In this document: piece by piece, positions 62,999-64,000 of the stretch
How positions within the stretch are numbered: the first letter of the stretch is position 1
Layout of the letters: the number at the start of each line of letters is the position of its first letter
Origin: Alphaproteobacteria bacterium
Lineage (GTDB): Bacteria > Myxococcota_A > UBA796 > GCA-2862545
Assembly: GCA_020632925.1 (NCBI GenBank)
Contig: JACKER010000030.1
Location: forward strand, 24,418-88,417
Length of the DNA stretch: 64,000 nucleotides
Direction: 5' to 3'
Made by a program: the position numbers and the translations under genes
Notes under the pieces: generated by a model
The model's database searches: none
Seen by the model: only the letters and a program-made list of their open reading frames with translations
What the model was told of the DNA's origin: nothing

Positions 62999-64000
62999 AT
63001 GGCGCTCCGCGTCCGAAAGTTGGCCCGGGAGCTCGAGCGGAGCCCCGAGGACGTGCTGCTCCTGCTCAAGGACCTCGGGTACGAGCGGTACCGTACGCCC
63101 GAGGACCTGCTGACGGACGACGTGGTGGCGCGAGCGCGGAAGGCTGCGAGGACGACGCCCCCGCGTGCACGGGTGGCAGCGACGGCTCGCTCCGCGCCGC
63201 CCGCGCCGCGCTCGAAGCCACCGATCGAGGCCGATCTGATGGCGCAGCTGGTGCCCGGAGCGGTCCGGACCGGCGCGCGTCCGGTGGCGCGTACCGCGCC
63301 TCCGCTGCCGGCACCGCCGCGGGGGAGGGGACCGGTGCTCGCAGAGGAGCGTGCGGACGAGGCGCGAGGCGCGTTGGCTGCGGAGCGCGAACGCCTGGAG
63401 CGCGCGCGCGCCGAGCTCGCGGCGGAGCGAGCGGCGCTGGCCGACGAACGGGACCGGCTGCTGGCCGAGCGCGACGCGCTGCGTCTCGAGCGCGACACCC
63501 TGGAGCGCGCGGTCGCCGAGCGTGACCGGACCGTGCGCGAGCGGTCGGTGCTGGGGTTGCTCGAGGCTCGTGGGCTGTCCGGTACCGACGAGGCCGAGCG
63601 CGCCGTCGCCGCGTTGGCGCAGCACAAGGAGCTCGGTCGGCTGCTCGGCGGGCTCACGCCGATCGACCCCGAGGGCTTCCGCCGGTTGCTCGCCGATCGG
63701 CTCCTCCTCGTGGCCGGCCCGCCGCCCGAGGGCGTGGGCGCCGCCGTCCAGGTGGCGGAGGACCGCGCGGACATCGCGACCGGGCCCGAGCTCCACCGGC
63801 GCATCGCGCGCATCGGCCAGGGGTTGTTGCTCGAAGGCTGTCGGCGCGTGCTGGTGGCGGGGCTCTCTCCGCGGCTGCACGGGCTGCTGCGCGAGCACCT
63901 GGATCCCCGCGTCGAGCTGGCCTTCCGTCCGGGCGGCGTGCGCGACGAGGCGGGCATCCGCGCTGATCTCGAGCGCGGCGACCTGATCGTGACGTGGAAC
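62999..64000 (+). CDS. IF2_N-like and coiled-coil protein, 5-prime part
   Basis: At least 334 residues; the frame runs off the window end. ATG 62999. The first 50 residues (VRKLARELERSPEDVLLLLKDLGYERYRTPEDLLTDDVV) match the IF2_N helical module found at the start of initiation factor IF-2. A Pro/Ala/Arg linker follows (about 55-115), then a long Ala/Glu/Arg/Leu coiled coil (about 118-180), then a globular region (about 181-334) I do not recognise. It is not IF-2: no GTPase motifs are seen so far, and the coiled coil sits where a G domain would approach. Confidence 0.75.
   Translation, partial: MALRVRKLARELERSPEDVLLLLKDLGYERYRTPEDLLTDDVVARARKAARTTPPRARVAATARSAPPAPRSKPPIEADLMAQLVPGAVRTGARPVARTAPPLPAPPRGRGPVLAEERADEARGALAAERERLERARAELAAERAALADERDRLLAERDALRLERDTLERAVAERDRTVRERSVLGLLEARGLSGTDEAERAVAALAQHKELGRLLGGLTPIDPEGFRRLLADRLLLVAGPPPEGVGAAVQVAEDRADIATGPELHRRIARIGQGLLLEGCRRVLVAGLSPRLHGLLREHLDPRVELAFRPGGVRDEAGIRADLERGDLIVTWN

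Overview
The window is a gene-dense, high-GC (about 70 percent) stretch of a Gram-negative bacterial chromosome. It carries KDO-LPS synthesis (kdsB), SecA, ExbB/ExbD, many lipoproteins, an outer-membrane barrel, two proteins ending in MYXO-CTERM-like anchors (Cys motif, hydrophobic helix, Arg cluster), a FYDLN-type acidic protein and a HGD-variant Ser/Thr kinase. Together these point to Myxococcota (former Deltaproteobacteria); I cannot name the genus. I see no IS element, prophage, CRISPR, rRNA or tRNA. Genes are tightly packed with many 4-base ATGA/GTGA stop-start overlaps.

Layout. 3-10923: M23 peptidase end, secA, then the translation/envelope run rpsB-tsf-frr-uppS-cdsA-rseP-tsaB-Asd-like. 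pyrH and dxr are absent from the places they often occupy. 11059-14306: a sigma54-promoter-driven fusion of a MYXO-CTERM surface protein with an outer-membrane barrel, coupled to truA. 14336-19600: FYDLN protein (minus), a beta-propeller lipoprotein, then rplM-rpsI-kdsB-pyrG. 19664-26543: rpoN-hpf, metK, icd, sucC-sucD. 26559-29403 (minus): membrane alpha/beta hydrolase plus two ArsA/GET3-type ATPases. 29479-35452: fmdB-like, folD, a small lipoprotein (minus), gcvT-gcvH-gcvP. 35495-36391 (minus): an RpoS/RpoD-like sigma factor behind a perfect -24/-12 element. 36621-39993: exbB-exbD, ftsB-like, membrane kinase. 40101-46964: a coupled five-gene operon (Pro-rich membrane protein, ygfZ, N6-adenine DNA methylase, lipoprotein hydrolase, N-formylglutamate amidohydrolase-like), then a MYXO-CTERM protein. 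46955-51166 (minus): beta-lactamase-fold hydrolase, MBL hydrolase, LD-carboxypeptidase, pyruvate kinase. 51225-54445: accD-folC-holB. 54525-56704 (minus): small basic protein; membrane protein and thiolase. 57008-64000: dam, sppA, membrane-embedded subtilase with a small partner, class III CoA-transferase, and a truncated IF2_N/coiled-coil protein.

The strongest leads are regulatory and structural. rpoN lies in the window together with two excellent sigma54 promoters. One drives the RpoS-like sigma factor, suggesting an RpoN-to-sigma70-family cascade, and one drives the surface/outer-membrane fusion protein; each has repeated sequence upstream where enhancer-binding proteins would sit. The two ArsA-like ATPases carry complementary lesions in the deviant Walker A motif, suggesting an obligate heterodimer. 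The Asd-like protein lacks both catalytic residues. All functions are inferred from motifs and context read by eye; no database search was run.
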